This document shows positions 21,613 to 34,006 of a DNA stretch of 64,000 nt, piece after piece. A program made the translations under genes and the position numbers. Source of the stretch: Hanleya hanleyi (taxonomy: Eukaryota; Mollusca; Polyplacophora; Lepidopleurida; Hanleyidae); the NCBI GenBank assembly GCA_036873755.1, contig JAVTVY010036974.1, forward strand, positions 92,702 to 156,701, read 5' to 3'. How positions within the stretch are numbered: the first letter of the stretch is position 1; each line of letters begins with the position of its first letter. The notes below the pieces were generated by a model. The model saw only the letters and a list, made by a program, of their open reading frames with translations, did not search any database and was not told the origin of the DNA.

Positions 21613-22269
21613 ACCACCCCTACATTAGGTGTTATTAAAGTGGGCGTTTGAAGCCAAATTTTCCTGTGCTATCTGGTCGCTTACGCGCCATCACGACCCT
21701 ACGCCAAGCCAGGGCCCGGACAATTATTGGCGATTGAATCCCAAAGGCGATTTTTTAAGCTGACAGCAAAGACACTCTCTGTCTCACATTTCTAACGCAA
21801 TTTGATGAAGGATGCTCGATCCCTACTGTTTCAATATCTCGGCGTTTTTCTTCATTAAACTATTTCAAAGATGTTTAATCGGTCATATTCGTACACTTTC
21901 GCCTTTGTCCAAGAGTGAACCAGAAAGAATACAATCGAATTTGTGTTCATAACACATGTAGAGTCTGAGTGATGGTGGTGGATTTGCTGATTTTCTTTAT
22001 TGGCATGGTGATTCAGTTCGAGTAGGCCGAAATCTCAGTGATTACGCCTTCCTGATCTGCGCATTTCTTTGAAATTGTAGTGTGCGGGTCGATTCTCATA
22101 CGGGTTTTGCGAATGAAATGAAACTGAATATGATTCATCGTTTCAATGTAGACGAGTTTGGAGGTATTTCTGCGCACATCCGTTCTCAAAACGAGGTCAG
22201 CGCTGCGTCACCATGGCATTCATGGTAATTGACGTAGCTCAGGAAAGTTTGCGGGGCGACGGTTTACTG
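21613..22269. other. no recognisable feature
   Basis: No frame, repeat end or RNA structure I can support. Confidence 0.4.
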
Positions 22270-22272
22270 TAA

Positions 22273-24378
22273 GGGTGCACTCCACACCTAAATGATGTGC
22301 GGCTAAAAACAGGCATGGGTTCGGGTCTTCGACCTTAAATATATGTAAAATCCTTAACAAAACCCCTGTAAAAGTATATATTTCCCGAATGGGCACACTC
22401 ATGTCATTATGCCAGGGGAGAATTGAGCTATTGAAATTGAAAAGGAAAGACATGCAATCCTCCTTAAACCTTTTTCAACTTTTTTGAAAAACTCCATAAA
22501 ATGTATTAAAATGTGTCAAATTCGACACACATCCCAGAGAAAACGTACGAAATGATTTTGTTTTTATGCATGTTAGAATGTTTCACGTCTAACGGACATT
22601 TTAAAATGGAGAAAACAAGAAAACTCGTTTTTTTTGTCGAATTTTATCGCCATAAAGGAATCATCATTTTCGCTCCCCGAAATAGTGAGGATTTTGGCCT
22701 GCCAGATATTCAATTCAGGAAACGATTAACTCTGTAGTGGCGCGCAGGTGCGATCAGCAAGCAATTGTTATATCCTCGTTTGGAGAAATGGTTACGTCCA
22801 GCAGGGTGATACTATAGATATCAGTTAGTAGAAAGGAAAGAAGAATTACCATGCTGTCAAAAACAAGCGACCTTCCTTACTATGAAATTAGGGAGGGGCC
22901 ACTTTGTGCGAAACTGTGGCAAATGTGGAGTGCACCCTTAAAGGCTATGGTGTTTTCTCAGAATTTCTGTTCTCAAGGCTTTGCCAATCTGGGAGTGTTT
23001 GCGGGTTTCTTGGTATAGGACACTTGCTTGTAGTATGCAGATTTATCGGATATCCCGTCAATTACTTTCCCCCTACCCCATCTTTGTTTTTGCGATTGTT
23101 GCAGAAAAATCACGAGTTTACGATCCCAATAAGAATATCGTAGCATTATGCTTCGACTGTGACAATGAAACCCATGTACAAAGATCGAGAGTGTTGACCA
23201 GCTTTCGAATGAGGCATGAGGAGCAAAATAAACGCAAAAATAGCTGAAATTCGAGCCAAATTGTCAATGATTTTTCATTCTGACTTTTCTAAAAGATTGG
23301 GGGGTGGGAGTACAAACATCGATATAAAAGGGACAAAACCAGCATAATACGCTCTCATTCACTTTAGATCAGGGTGCTGGTGTGATCCTTGTTGGAAATT
23401 AATCACATTGACATTCACATTGGCAATAATGGGACATACAGGTCACTAATCGTAACATATATGCCTAATCAAGGGGAGGTAATTCTGTATAGGTCCATAT
23501 AGCATATATGCAAGGTGAGTGCTATCATACCATGTAGTATGCATAAAATCGAAGCATTTCTGACTAAGATAAATGAACTTTACCATCCCGTTCCATGTCA
23601 AGTCATCACAAGGTCCGAATAAGCGATTTTAACGAGTGTAGTGTAGGAGAACATACAATATTTGACCTACTCGTGTATTATAACCGTGCAATGGAGCCTA
23701 CATTAAGGGTGAACTCCACACCTACATGATGTGCGGCTAAAAAAAGCATGGGTTCGGGTCTTCGACCTTAAATATATGTAAAATTCTTAACAAAACCCCT
23801 GTAAAAGTATATATTTTCCGAATGGGCACACTCTGCCATTATTCCAGGAGACAATTGAGCTGTTGAAATTGAAAAGGAAAGACGTGCAATCCTCCTTAAA
23901 CCTTTTTTAACTATTCTGAAGAACTCCATAAAATGTATGAAAATGTGTCAAATTCGACCCACATCCCAGAGAAAACGTACGAAATGATTTTGTTTTTATG
24001 CATGTTAGAATGTTTCCCGTCCAACGGACATTTTAAAATGGAGAAAAAACTGGGGGTCGACCTACTCATTTTTTGTCAAATTTTATCGCCATAAAGGAAT
24101 CATCATTTCGCTCCCCGAAATAGTGAGGATTTTGGCCTGCCAGGTATTCAATTCCGGAAACGATTAACTCTGTAGTGGCGCGTATAGGTGCGATCAGCAA
24201 GCAATTGTTATATCCTCGTTTGGAGAAATGGATACGTCCAGCAGGGTGATACTATAGATATCAGTTAGTAGAAAGGAAAGAAAAATTACCATGCTGTCAA
24301 AAACAGGCGAACTTCCTTATTATGAAATTAGGGAGGGGGCCACTTTGTGCGAAACCGTAGCAAGTGTGGAGTGAACCC
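22273..24378. mobile_element. composite element 1: MITE-spacer-MITE with TAA duplication
   Basis: Two direct copies of a roughly 670-bp MITE (22273-22937 and 23707-24378), each ending in GGGTGCACTCCACA-like inverted repeats, flank a 769-bp spacer. The outermost flanks are TAA at 22270-22272 and TAA at 24379-24381. The same three-part structure recurs at 29187-31300 at another locus with a different duplication, so the whole unit appears to have moved together. No transposase; frames within are short. A 3-bp target duplication would fit Harbinger/PIF-type elements; assignment is tentative. Confidence 0.7.
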
Positions 24379-24381
24379 TAA

Positions 24382-25519
24382 CATTTTAACGTCGTGTATT
24401 GTAACGTTGAAAAGAGACGTTCATTTTTCCAAACGCCAAAACTGTTGTGCACGAAAAGCCGATATATATATATATAAAGGAACGGTGAATGGGCTATTTC
24501 GCTGGCTATTTCGCTATTTCTAACTTTCACATAGTCTTTAGAAAGGTACAGGTGCACAGGTATCCGCCTTTGCCCCAACCTTCTTGTCACCGATTGAGCA
24601 AAAGGTGAAGAGCTGTCTGAAATATAGCCAAGTTCGTGAAATAGTTACTTCTACAGCCTTGATCAATCACGAGGATATATACGGAAGATCGTCGATGTAA
24701 ATGTTACCGGTCTCTATACTTGTTGGGAGGGGATTTATCACACGAGCCAAGAGATCGTGTACACAGAGTGAATGCATTTATCACCTTTGACAAACAAACG
24801 ACATTTTCTTCAAAAACAGTTGCAACTTTCTCTTCAAGCTGTTTGATAAACATCTAGACATTTTGCCCAATCTCCCGTAGGTTTGGTAGTGTAATGACGC
24901 TAGTTTTATATTTGTGACAGACTGTAGTTTTTGACGTCTTGATTGTGACGTCACACCTTGTGATGGTTCCAGGGTTGCTGATATTAACAGTTGATGTATT
25001 TCTTCACTGCAATACAGAGTGTAGATAGACATAGGGAATATTATAATACAGTGGAGTATATTATGTACAGAAGAGCTTAGTAGTGCCACAAGGCTATGGA
25101 TTATGGATTACGGATTCACGGGTCTCCGTAATTAACCGTAGATCTGGTGAATTCTGTTGTTTGTTATATCTTTGTGATACCAACCAGGCCTGCAGATATC
25201 GATGACATTACATTGGTGTCAATAAGTGGAATTTCCTCTAGAACCCAGGGGACAATTTTGAGGAAAATGGAACTCTGCACAGACACGTACGACGATGGGG
25301 TCCAGTTCCCGTCAACTTCATCAAGTACACATTGGTGAGATCGTTTCAACCACTGCATATTGACTGAAATAATTCACTGAAATTATCCCAGCATCATCTT
25401 ACTGATAGTTTTCCGGGAGTTGAAGACTCTGATACATAGTAAATATTTTATTTGCAAAAAAAATTAGGATTTGAATAGACTGTTTCCCGCCCCACCCACC
25501 CACGGTACGCTCTATAAAT
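24382..25519. other. mostly featureless; one weak exon candidate
   Basis: A plus-strand stretch 25191-25334 has an AG before it and a GT after it and an open frame (RPADIDDITLVSISG...), but I recognise no protein. The rest is unremarkable. Confidence 0.25.
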
Positions 25520-25925
25520 CAGCAACAACAGCAATTCTTGTTTTATTTCTTTCAAAGAATTGAAAGAGGTGGATTTATTTTATTATATTAATGGCAGAAA
25601 ATTACTAATAGTGTTTACTGGTGAAAAAATTAACCTCTTACCAGCTAAGCTGTCATATGCAGACAATTGTATGACGTTGAGATTGTCGTGTTTGTTTTCT
25701 ATAGTTTATTTCACAAACTGTTGTAACGTCATAGTTTGACATTTACAGACGATTTTTATTTCAACAGCAATTGTTGTTTTATTTATTTCAAAGAATTGAA
25801 AGAGGTGGACTTATTTTATTATATTAATGGCAGAAAATTACTAATAGTGTTTGCTGGTGAAAAAATTGATTTCACAAACTGTTGTAACGTCATAGTTTGA
25901 CATTTACAGGAGATTTTTATTTCGC
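25520..25925. repeat. tandem duplication, AT-rich
   Basis: The segment with TTCAAAGAATTGAAAGAGGT...GGCAGAAAATTACTAATAG occurs at about 25540-25630 and 25780-25870, and CACAAACTGTTGTAACGTCA at about 25711 and 25872. This is an imperfect tandem duplication of about 235 bp with an internal deletion in the second copy. Confidence 0.7.
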
Positions 25926-26689
25926 TACTTACTGCATCTTGACATGTTGTGTGTATTTTTTTTCTTCATACAGTAGATTGATGGTAAACTCTGCCATTAT
26001 TTTATTACATACTGGCAAATTTGTTGATAATCTTGCCAGCTCGATGGATATGAGACACTGGGGTGACCAAAGACCAAACTCCTTAACACCAAAATCTACT
26101 CTCAAGCTGATTTGATAAGAAGTAGGAGAAACCGAGCCCCAAAGTTAACCTCGAACTCTTATTTGATAGTGTACACCCAACAGATTTGTTGGTTAGAAAG
26201 GGGCTTAGACAATTACAGTTGGTCATAGTTAGTGAGTGCTACCAAGAAAACCTGTATGTCCTGAGTGTGACAGTAGACCAACAGGAGCTACACAGTTTCA
26301 ATATGGACGGTGGCGGGAACAGAAGATGAGATGAATCATCTAACTGTTGAGAGTAGGCATGATAACGGGAATAATGAATCCCAGCTGGAAGACACAGCGT
26401 CACACAGTGGAATGAAACAGAATCATTGCAAACCATCATGTAAAATTGAATGTCTGAAATAAAGAGTATTCGCATCGACCACCATGAGCTGACAAAAAGC
26501 ATCGTGGACATACGGAAAGAACAGACTAAGCAAGGTTGACGTAATTATAGCTCTACAACAGTCTATCGGAAGACTTCAACAATAATCCGATTGCCAATGA
26601 GAATACTAACCTGAATAATAATTATTCCTAGGTTCAGTCATTCCGTCGGTCAGAAGTTCCTCGTCAAAAACTTGACGAATAGGATGAAA

Positions 26690-27420
26690 AAGACCGATGA
26701 AGAGAAGGTGGACAGACTCCAAGACTGAGTGGGGAAGCTGTTCGCATGCTTTCCACACTACCGGATGATGTGAGAGATAATTATACAAAGCTAAATAAAT
26801 CTTCATCTGAGAGGTTTGGTAAAGAAGGAACCGCCTTCAACAGATCGTAAACGCCTGTCAGACGTTCGACAAAAGAAAGAGTCCCCAGAGGAGTTTGCAG
26901 AAGAGGTGCGCGGGTTGCCTGTCAAAGTATTCGCGGACTTAACCCAAGATCTATAAGAGTAGTTGTCAGCTGAAGCTTTTTTAAAGGGATATAAAAACTC
27001 AAATGAAGCCTATACAGCCACGAATCAGCGACCAGAGACGTCACTCTAGAAAATAACTACGAAGCGACAGTTGCGCATAATTTCTATGAGACTTCTGCAC
27101 AACAAACACGACGAGTGTTATGGCAGGACGGACACTTCGAAAGTTCTGATGAGAAACAGCCGGTATCGAGGCGGATCCAGGGAAGACGAACTTATCCACA
27201 GGGGAAAAGAGTTATTGGCCCAAATTTCAGCATTTCTAACTCAGCAATCTGGCAGTTCAGCTAAGGGACCAGATGTCAAAATAGGGACGGAGGGTGTTGC
27301 CTGTTACAATTGTGAGGGTCCTTTTAGAATAGGGTCTCTAAAACTTGGGTCAGGGAACCCACTCCCCCTGGCGGCCGAGATCGCGTAGCCCGGATGCCCC
27401 GAACATTAAATCGAGGATCG
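26690..27420 (+). pseudogene. Gypsy gag remnant
   Basis: Frame-broken capsid-like sequence: LPDDVRDNYTKLNK, then SPEEFAEEVRGL, then LSAEAFLKGYKNS, and a truncated CCHC knuckle beginning CYNC near 27301. This order is typical of Ty3/Gypsy gag in marine invertebrates. Stops occur at several points. Confidence 0.65.
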
Positions 27421-27473
27421 AACACAAGAACCCCAAACCAACTATCACTCTGGGACACTAGATCACTAGATCA

Positions 27474-28070
27474 ATGAATAGTAAAGTCATTTCTGTCAAC
27501 ATCAACGGTACACAAGCGGAGGCTCTGGTTGATACGGGTGCTGATGTCACTATGAATTCTGAGAAACTAGCTAGAGAAGCTAAGTTATCACGGCAGAATT
27601 CATATCCCCTCAAGTTGTATAATGCCGAAGATGGAACAGAAATGGACACAAAAGGAGGAGTCCCTGTAACATACCGTTTGGTGGGGAAGCCATGGAAATG
27701 GCCAGTTTATATAGCACCAATCAGGCACCAAGCACTCAAAGGCCTGGATTTCCTCGAGGAGGTAGATACTACCATCTTGTCCAAGCAAGGAGACGTAATC
27801 ATCCAAGGAACAGCGATATCGTGGAAGAGAGGTGGTACAGACAGCAATTACAAAGTTACATCGGTCACACTTTCAATTCCACCGGAAAGTGAGAGGGTTG
27901 TAAGTGGAAGGGTAAGGACACCTGACCCAGCTCGAACCGCAGTTCTGGAAGCGGGCTCGCTTAATGGAGGATTGTTTGCTGGGTCTGTGTTGGCGAAGAT
28001 GAAGGAATTGGTTCCTGTCAGGGTACTGAACCCCAACCTCTCTTCTGCGAGGATGTCAAAGGTCATCTAG
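27474..28070 (+). pseudogene. Gypsy retropepsin and start of pol
   Basis: 198-codon open segment. The aspartic protease motif ALVDTGADVTM has its catalytic Asp at about residue 20, and a GLDFLEE segment is typical of the second half of the retropepsin fold. It would process the Gag-Pol polyprotein. Flanking gag and reverse transcriptase are broken, so the locus is dead although this frame is open. Confidence 0.75.
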
Positions 28071-28199
28071 TTGGTAGAAGTGCAACCAGAATACCCATAT
28101 GAATTGAGAAATAGAGCGTCACCAGATTCGTCTTCTGTGCGCAGATTGTCAGAGGGGGCTGTTATATCACCTCACTTAAAAGACTTTTGAAACAACTGT

Positions 28200-28960
28200 C
28201 GCACGAACTTCACCTCAGAGCAAGCAGATGCAGGCAAGGATGTGCTTTTTGAGTTCCAAAGCATATTTGACAAGGACAGTAACGATATTTTGTTGCTTCT
28301 CCGAGGTATCCCATCATATATCAACGCAAGATTCTGCCCCTATCCGTCAACCAGTGAGGAGGACTTCGCTGGATTTTCAAGATGAAGAAGCACATCTTAA
28401 GGGCCTGTGGTGTTGTGGTGCCTTCTCGGTTAGAGAGGGCAAGTCCTGTAATATTTGTTGGGAAGAAGTATGGGGATTGCGCTGGTGCGTTGACTATCGT
28501 AGACTGAATGACGCAACTCGGAAAGATGCCTTCCCAAGATTGAGGAATGTCTAGACACATTGAGTGGAGTAACCATGTTTTCCACATTGGACTAACAAAG
28601 TGGATGTCACCAAATAGAAATGACAGGAGGACATGAGTAAAACTGCTTTGATCAAAAGGTTTGTCACATTCGAGTTTACCATGACGCCGTTTGGATTGGG
28701 TGGAGCCCCGGAAACATTCCAGAGGACCGGTGAAATATATGCTATTCCACAAGAAAGTTCGTTTCGTCTGCGAGCAGGGAGTGGAAATTAACCCAGGTGG
28801 TTAAATAATGGCCTGTTCTCAAGAATATAAAGCATTACAAACCTTTCTCTATCTTACCAATTATTACCGCATATCTGTTCGGGATTACGCCGATAGAGCA
28901 AAACCGCTGTATAACCTAGTTTAAAAGAAAGCTGTGTTTGACTGGTCAGCTGAACAAGAC
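28200..28960 (+). pseudogene. Gypsy reverse transcriptase remnant
   Basis: Contains the fragment RWCVDYRRLNDATRKDAFP (about 28480-28540) from the fingers domain, a decayed motif around 28575-28640, and the connection-domain text YLTNYYRISVRDYADRAKPLYNL (28850-28920). The catalytic YxDD region is deleted or unreadable. Multiple frameshifts. Confidence 0.7.
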
Positions 28961-29186
28961 GAGGAATTCAAAGAACTATAAAAGGGGTGTCACAAATCAG
29001 CCCCGATACTTACCATGCAGTGACATTTATCCTGGATACAGATGCGTCACACTCGGCTGTTGTGGCAGATGTCACAAGTGCAAGAGAGAGAGGAACAGGT
29101 GGTGGCTTATGCTAGCAAACGTCTGGGTCCTGCACAGGAACGTTATTGGGTTACCAGACGCGAACTTCTTGCCATAGTTAGCTTCA
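28961..29186 (+). pseudogene. Gypsy RNase H, 5' part
   Basis: Frame-shifted RNase H start around the DTDASHSAV motif (about 29035-29060) and the RRELLAIV motif (about 29157-29180), ending exactly at the composite insertion. Confidence 0.65.
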
Positions 29187-31300
29187 GGGTGCATTCCACA
29201 CCTAAATGATGTGCGGTTAAAAATAGACATGGGTTCGGGTCTTCGGCCTAAAATATATGTGAAATCTTTAAGAAAACCCCTGTAAAAGTATATATTTTCC
29301 GAATGGCCACACTCATGCCATTATTCCAGGAGGCAAGTGAGCTATTGAAATTGAAATGAAAGACGCGCAATCCTCCTTAAACCTTCTTCAACTTTTCTGA
29401 AAAACTCCTTAAAATATATGAAAATGTGTCAAATTCTACCCGCAACCCAGAGAAAACGTACGAAATGATTTTCTTCTTATGTATGTTAAAGTGTTTCCCG
29501 TCCAAAGGACAATCTAAAATGGCGAAAAAAACAGGGGGTCGACCTACTCGTTTTTTGTAAAATTTTATCGCCATAAAGGAATCATCATTTTCGTTTCCCG
29601 AAAAAGTGAGGATTTCGGCCTGCCTGATATTCAATCCCGGAAACGATTGACTCCGTAGTGGCGCGTAGTTGAGACCAGCAAGCAAATGTTATATCCTCGT
29701 TTGAAGAAATGGCTACGTCCAGCAGGGTGATACTATAGATATCAGTTAGTAGAAAGGGAAGAAGTATTACCATGCTGTCAAAAACAGGCGACCTTCCTTA
29801 TTATGAAATTAGGGAGGGGCCATTTGTGCGAAACCGTGGCCTAGTGTGGAGTGCACCCTTAAGGCTAGGGTGTTTTCTCAGAATTTCTGTTCTCAAGGCT
29901 ATGCCAATCTGGGAGTGTTTGCGAGTTTCTTGGTATGCGACACCTGCTTGTAGTATGCAGTTTTATCGGATATCCCGTCAATCACTTTCCCCCTACCCCA
30001 TCTTTGTTTTTGCGACTTTTGCTGAAAAATCGAGAGTTTCAGAGCTCAATAAGAATATTATAGCATTATGCTTTGACCGTGACAATAAAAGCCATGAACA
30101 AAAATCGGGAGCGTTGACCAGCTTTCGAATGAGGCATGAGAAGCAAAATAAACGCAAAAATAGCTGAAATTCGAACCAAATTGTCAATAATTTTTCATTC
30201 CGACTTTTTCAAAAAATTGGGGGGTGGGAGTACAAACTTCGAGATAAAAGGGACAAAACCAGAATAATACGCTCTTATTCGCTTTAGATCAGGGTGCTGG
30301 TGTGATCGGTATTGAAAATTAATCACTTTGACATTCACATTGACAATAATTGGGACATACAGGTCACTAAGCGTAACATATGTGCCTAACCAAGGGGAGA
30401 TTATTCTGTATAGGTCCAAATAACATATATGCAAGGACAATGATATCATACCATGTAGTATGCATAAAATCGAAACATTTCTGACTAAGATAAATGAACT
30501 TTACTATCCCGTTCCATATCATGTCATTACAAGGTCCGAATAAGCGCTTTTAACGAATGTAGTGTAAGAGATCATACAATATTTAGCCTACTCGTGTATT
30601 ATAACCGTGCAATGAAGCCTACATTAAGGGTGCATTCCACACCTAAATGATGTGCGGTTAAAAATAGACATGGGTTCGGGTCTTCGGCCTAAAATATATG
30701 TGAAATCTTTAAGAAAACCCCTGTAAAAGTATATATTTTCCGAATGGGCACACTCATGCCATTATTCCAGGAGGCAAGTGAGCTATTGAAATTGAAAATG
30801 AAAGACGCGCAATCCTCCTTAAACCTTCTTCAACTTTTCTGAAAAACTCCTTAAAATATATGAAAATGTGTCAAATTCTACCCGCAACCCAGAGAAAACG
30901 TACGAAATGATTTTCTTCTTATGTATGTTAAAGTGTTTCCCGTCCAAAGGACAATTTAAAATGGCGAAAAAAACAGGGGGTCGACCTACTCGTTTTTTGT
31001 AAAATTTTATCGCCATAAAGGAATCATCATTTTCGTTTCCCGAAAAAGTGAGGATTTTGGCCTGCCTGATATTCAATTCCGGAAACGATTGACTCCGTAG
31101 TGGCGCGTAGTTGAGACCAGCAAGCAAATGTTATATCCTCGTTTGAAGAAATGGCTACGTCCAGCAGGGTGATACTATAGATATCAGTTAGTAGAAAGGG
31201 AAGAAGAATTACCATGCTGTCAAAAACAAGCGACCTTCCTTATTATGAAATTAGGGAGGGGCCATTTGTGCGAAACCGTGGCCTAGTGTGGAGTGCACCC
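29187..31300. mobile_element. composite element 2: MITE-spacer-MITE with TCA duplication
   Basis: Same architecture as 22273-24378: MITE copies at 29187-29858 and 30628-31300, nearly identical to each other, with a spacer at 29859-30627 homologous to 22938-23706. Flanked by TCA at 29184-29186 and 31301-31303. It splits the Gypsy RNase H, and reading resumes after it, which fixes its borders. Confidence 0.78.
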
Positions 31301-31303
31301 TCA

Positions 31304-32139
31304 CGGCCCATTTTCGTCATTATCTCTTGGAGCAGAAGTTCATCCTTAGAACAGTAGAACAGATCACAGCAGCCTGACTTGGCTTTTCCGCTTCAAATCA
31401 CCAAACGTTCAGCTAGCTCGCTGGCTAGAAGAATTAGGTCAGTACAATTTCGTGATACATCATCATCCCGGTAATAAGAACAATGACGCACACTCCCTGT
31501 CCAGAGTCTCGGATTACTAAGCGTGTAATTGTTATCACCCATTGCAGCTCCCATGTGGCGGATGCGACCATATAACAGACTAAGATGTCGACGACATATT
31601 ACTGTTGACCATCCGTGGGCTGCCATCCTTCAAAGCGACTACGTTCTCTGTGACGAGCAACACGCTTCCCGGTTATCCAAATATGCTTTGAACTACGGGA
31701 TGCACAAATGACCGACCGGATTTTATGATCTTGAGAAAGTGGGCTCAGGAAGGCTCTACGACAGGAAAAGAGTAGGTTTTCCTAGAAAGCCCAGCACTGA
31801 CACGTTTCTGGCTCTGTTTCCAAGAGATAGTGAAGATTGATGACCAATAGGAGAATCCAGATGACGATGAACGTCCGTGCTTAATTATCCCTGACAGCAT
31901 GAAACACGAGATGTTAAGCTTATGCCATGTTCTACCGACTGCAGGACATCCGGGCATCTCTCTTACCTTAGAGAGAGTGAAACAACTATTCTAGTTGGTA
32001 GGACTTTCTGGAGATGTCGACAAGTATGTGAAGCGTTGTAAGTAGTGCTCTAAGCAAAAGCGTGATTGCCGTCCTGGTAGTGCCACCCTACAACAGTATC
32101 AGTGCGGTGCCCCAATGAATAGGGATCAGTTGGATATTC
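31304..32139 (+). pseudogene. Gypsy RNase H 3' part and integrase zinc-binding region
   Basis: RNase H remainder (HFRHYLLEQKF at about 31311-31345, ...HHPGNKNNDAHSLSRVSD at about 31460-31515) then, after broken sequence, the H2C2 region LCHVLPTAGHPG...CKQ/CSKQKRDCRPG (about 31915-32080). Several stops. The integrase catalytic core is absent; the sequence stops where E2 starts. Confidence 0.7.
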
Positions 32140-32142
32140 GTG

Positions 32143-32830
32143 GCGAGCCACTAATGGGCCGATGGAGTCGAGTGAGGTATCAATGTGAAGCATATGTGAG
32201 GGACCAACCGACTGGAGTAGTGTCTCGGCCGTTGTCCACATTCTCCGCATGCGCAGACAGGGAATTGTGGGAAAATTGTGTGGAAATAGACGTTTTGCGG
32301 TCTAGGTGGGCCACTAATGGTCCGATGGAGTCGCGTGAGGTATCAAAGTGAAGCATTCGTGAAGGGGCATCCAGTCATGGGTGGGTGCATGTACAATTAG
32401 GGGTATGACGTCACTTCCGGTCTGGATGAATGGGGCGTGACCTGGGAACATGATAGGACATGTACTGACCTGTCTGTGGGGTTTTTCCCGCCAGAATTTC
32501 TCTGACGTCTGCGCCTGCATCCGGGTATGTATGAGGGTCTGTGTGAATGGGGTGTGACTTGGGAACATGATAGGAATGCATGTACTGACCTGTCTGTGAG
32601 GTTGTTCCCGGCCCGGCCCGGCCCGACCCGGCCGCAGCGCGCGCGGGTTATCCGGCCGAGTGCGCGCGCGCGGGTTATCCGGCCGAGTGCACGCGCGCGG
32701 GTTATCCGGCCGCACGCGCGCGCGGGTTATCCGGAAGTGCGCGGGTGAATGTCGGGTCAAAAGGTCAAAGCTCAAATCCAGGTCACAATCGCTCCCATAC
32801 TGTATATAGGCGAGCCATTGGCTCGAAAAC
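32143..32830. repeat. E2 left terminal repeat and CpG-rich block
   Basis: About one and a third units of a 181-bp repeat (GCCACTAATGG-CCGATGGAGTC...TGAGGTATCAA-GTGAAGC), then an ETS-CRE composite in reverse (TGACGTCACTTCCGGT, 32406-32421). Next come two copies of a GGGAACATGATAGGA segment, then a CpG block (32600-32745) of four GCGCGCGGGTTATCCGGCC-type repeats, and finally GGTCA half sites at 32755-32790. Confidence 0.8.
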
Positions 32831-32953
32831 AGTTTGGATTGACCTGTAATCTTTGTTGTTGTTGCTCTCTTTTTTGGACTAACCCATCAGAATAGTACGT
32901 ATCACGGATTACACCCGTAGAGCTACGTATAGGCGCGCATGTGTGACATGGTC

Positions 32954-32960
32954 TATAAAA
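32954..32960 (+). promoter_or_regulatory. TATA box of gene A (E2)
   Basis: TATAAAA, 53 bp before the ATG at 33007; same position as in E1. Confidence 0.65.
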
Positions 32961-33006
32961 CACGTCCCTCTGGATCCCACACCTTCATTTCTACGGTTAC
33001 AGAGCC

Positions 33007-33352
33007 ATGACATCCATCCCTATGCGACTCGCATTTTACAGCATGCGACCGCGGTTAATTCACTCACGGGTTACATAGCAGCGGTTCGGTCCATGTTTGG
33101 AGATGGTGACGACAACGAAGGGATCCTGATCCAGAAAGAGAAGAAGGGATCCAGATCCTGAAAGAGTTCACAGAAGCGGTCCTCGACAGAGTGCACACGA
33201 TCGAGAGGTGTGCTATCACTCACCACTACTGGACTATGACGGCCATCCTTGATGCCCAGGCTATGGACCACGAGCGCTCACGCCGGAACCAGCGACGGCT
33301 GGTTGGCCTAGTCATGGTCTTTGCCCTATTGACCCTGACGCTGTGGCATTGA
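33007..33352 (+). pseudogene. E2 gene A (small tail-anchored protein), broken
   Basis: Orthologue of 8310-8630. A 4-nt loss just after the ATG shifts the frame, and a short local duplication near 33119-33160 (GGATCC-GATCC...AAAGAG) breaks it again. The C-terminal hydrophobic segment LVGLVMVFALLTLTL is preserved at about 33300-33345. Confidence 0.65.
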
Positions 33353-33366
33353 CAGTGGGACCTGAC

Positions 33367-33373
33367 CATAAAT
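33367..33373 (+). promoter_or_regulatory. TATA-like box of paralogue B (E2)
   Basis: CATAAAT within CATAAATACGAG, 58 bp before the ATG at 33425. The ATAAATACGAG word is repeated before paralogue C. Confidence 0.55.
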
Positions 33374-33424
33374 ACGAGGGTCAGTCAGCGTGTGCGTCAT
33401 TCACCCTTCGTCATTGGGTCAACC

Positions 33425-33964
33425 ATGTCACCAGTCCTACGAGCCATCCTTCCCCTTACACCCCGGGTGGGGTTACACGTCTATGAAGATAAAGTCACCA
33501 TCGTTGAAGACCGCGGAGATGTTTGCTGGTCGCGCGCTGAGACCGTATCGAATACGGTTACGCTACACCGTGACGACTGGACCAAATTTAAACGGGTGTT
33601 GAGCGATGAGCTCGACGGAAACCTCATCCACATAGACAATGCCATCTACGTACACCGTGGACCCTTCTTCCCACGCCTGGGCCGTTACCAAGACCCTACG
33701 CGAGGTTTCACCCTAGACCCCGATCTGTGGACAGCTTTCGAGAAAGTGGTGCCTATTGTGGACCAGCTGTTTACACCGGACGAGCGGTCAGCTGTTCAGT
33801 TGGAGTGGGCTCGTGCCATGAGAGAAGCGGCGGCAGAACCCAATGAACAAATGTCTAGCAATGAAGCGGAGGCAGACGACGATGCCATTGATTATCCGGC
33901 TAGACTTAGTCAGCCCAGTGACATGACCACCCGATCCTTTGATCTCACGGGGTTCTCCCTATAA
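33425..33964 (+). CDS. tandem paralogue B (possible PC4-like fold), E2, intact
   Basis: 179 residues. Motifs in order: VGLHVYEDKVTIVEDRGDVC (residues about 16-35), VTLHRDDWTKFKRVL (about 47-61), NLIHIDNAIYVHRGPFF, RGFTLDPDLWTAFEKVVPI (about 93-111), then an acidic, low-complexity tail. It aligns along its length with paralogue C, so the two arose by tandem duplication before E1 and E2 separated. PC4/Sub1-like single-stranded-DNA binding is suggested only by the FTLDPDLW...helix pattern. The stop codon TAA lies inside the TATAAAT box of the next gene. Confidence 0.65.
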   Translation: MSPVLRAILPLTPRVGLHVYEDKVTIVEDRGDVCWSRAETVSNTVTLHRDDWTKFKRVLSDELDGNLIHIDNAIYVHRGPFFPRLGRYQDPTRGFTLDPDLWTAFEKVVPIVDQLFTPDERSAVQLEWARAMREAAAEPNEQMSSNEAEADDDAIDYPARLSQPSDMTTRSFDLTGFSL

Positions 33965-33966
33965 AT
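33960..33966 (+). promoter_or_regulatory. TATA box of paralogue C (E2)
   Basis: TATAAAT, 47 bp before the ATG at 34007. It contains the stop codon of paralogue B. Confidence 0.6.
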
Positions 33967-34006
33967 ACGAGAGCCAGTCAAATCTGGTACCGTCCACGTA
34001 CTGACC

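Larger units (their letters stand above)
26640..32139 (+). mobile_element. decayed Gypsy (Ty3) retrotransposon, split by composite element 2
   Basis: In order on plus: gag remnant, protease, reverse transcriptase, RNase H, and an integrase zinc-binding region ending at the E2 border. Frames carry many stops and shifts. No LTRs were identified. RNase H is interrupted at 29186 by a 2.1-kb composite element and resumes at 31304. The integrase core is missing because E2 begins at about 32143 and the Gypsy does not resume after E2. Confidence 0.8.

Noticed and set aside
25191..25334. Further exon of a host gene
   Set aside because: Splice-like borders and an open frame exist, but no protein similarity and no matching neighbours; kept only as a weak note.
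29377..31215. Repeated about 100-residue protein (beginning MLAGLNYAPLRS)
   Set aside because: It occurs only inside MITE copies, has no constraint pattern visible, and is absent as an open frame in the older copies at 22.3 and 23.7 kb.
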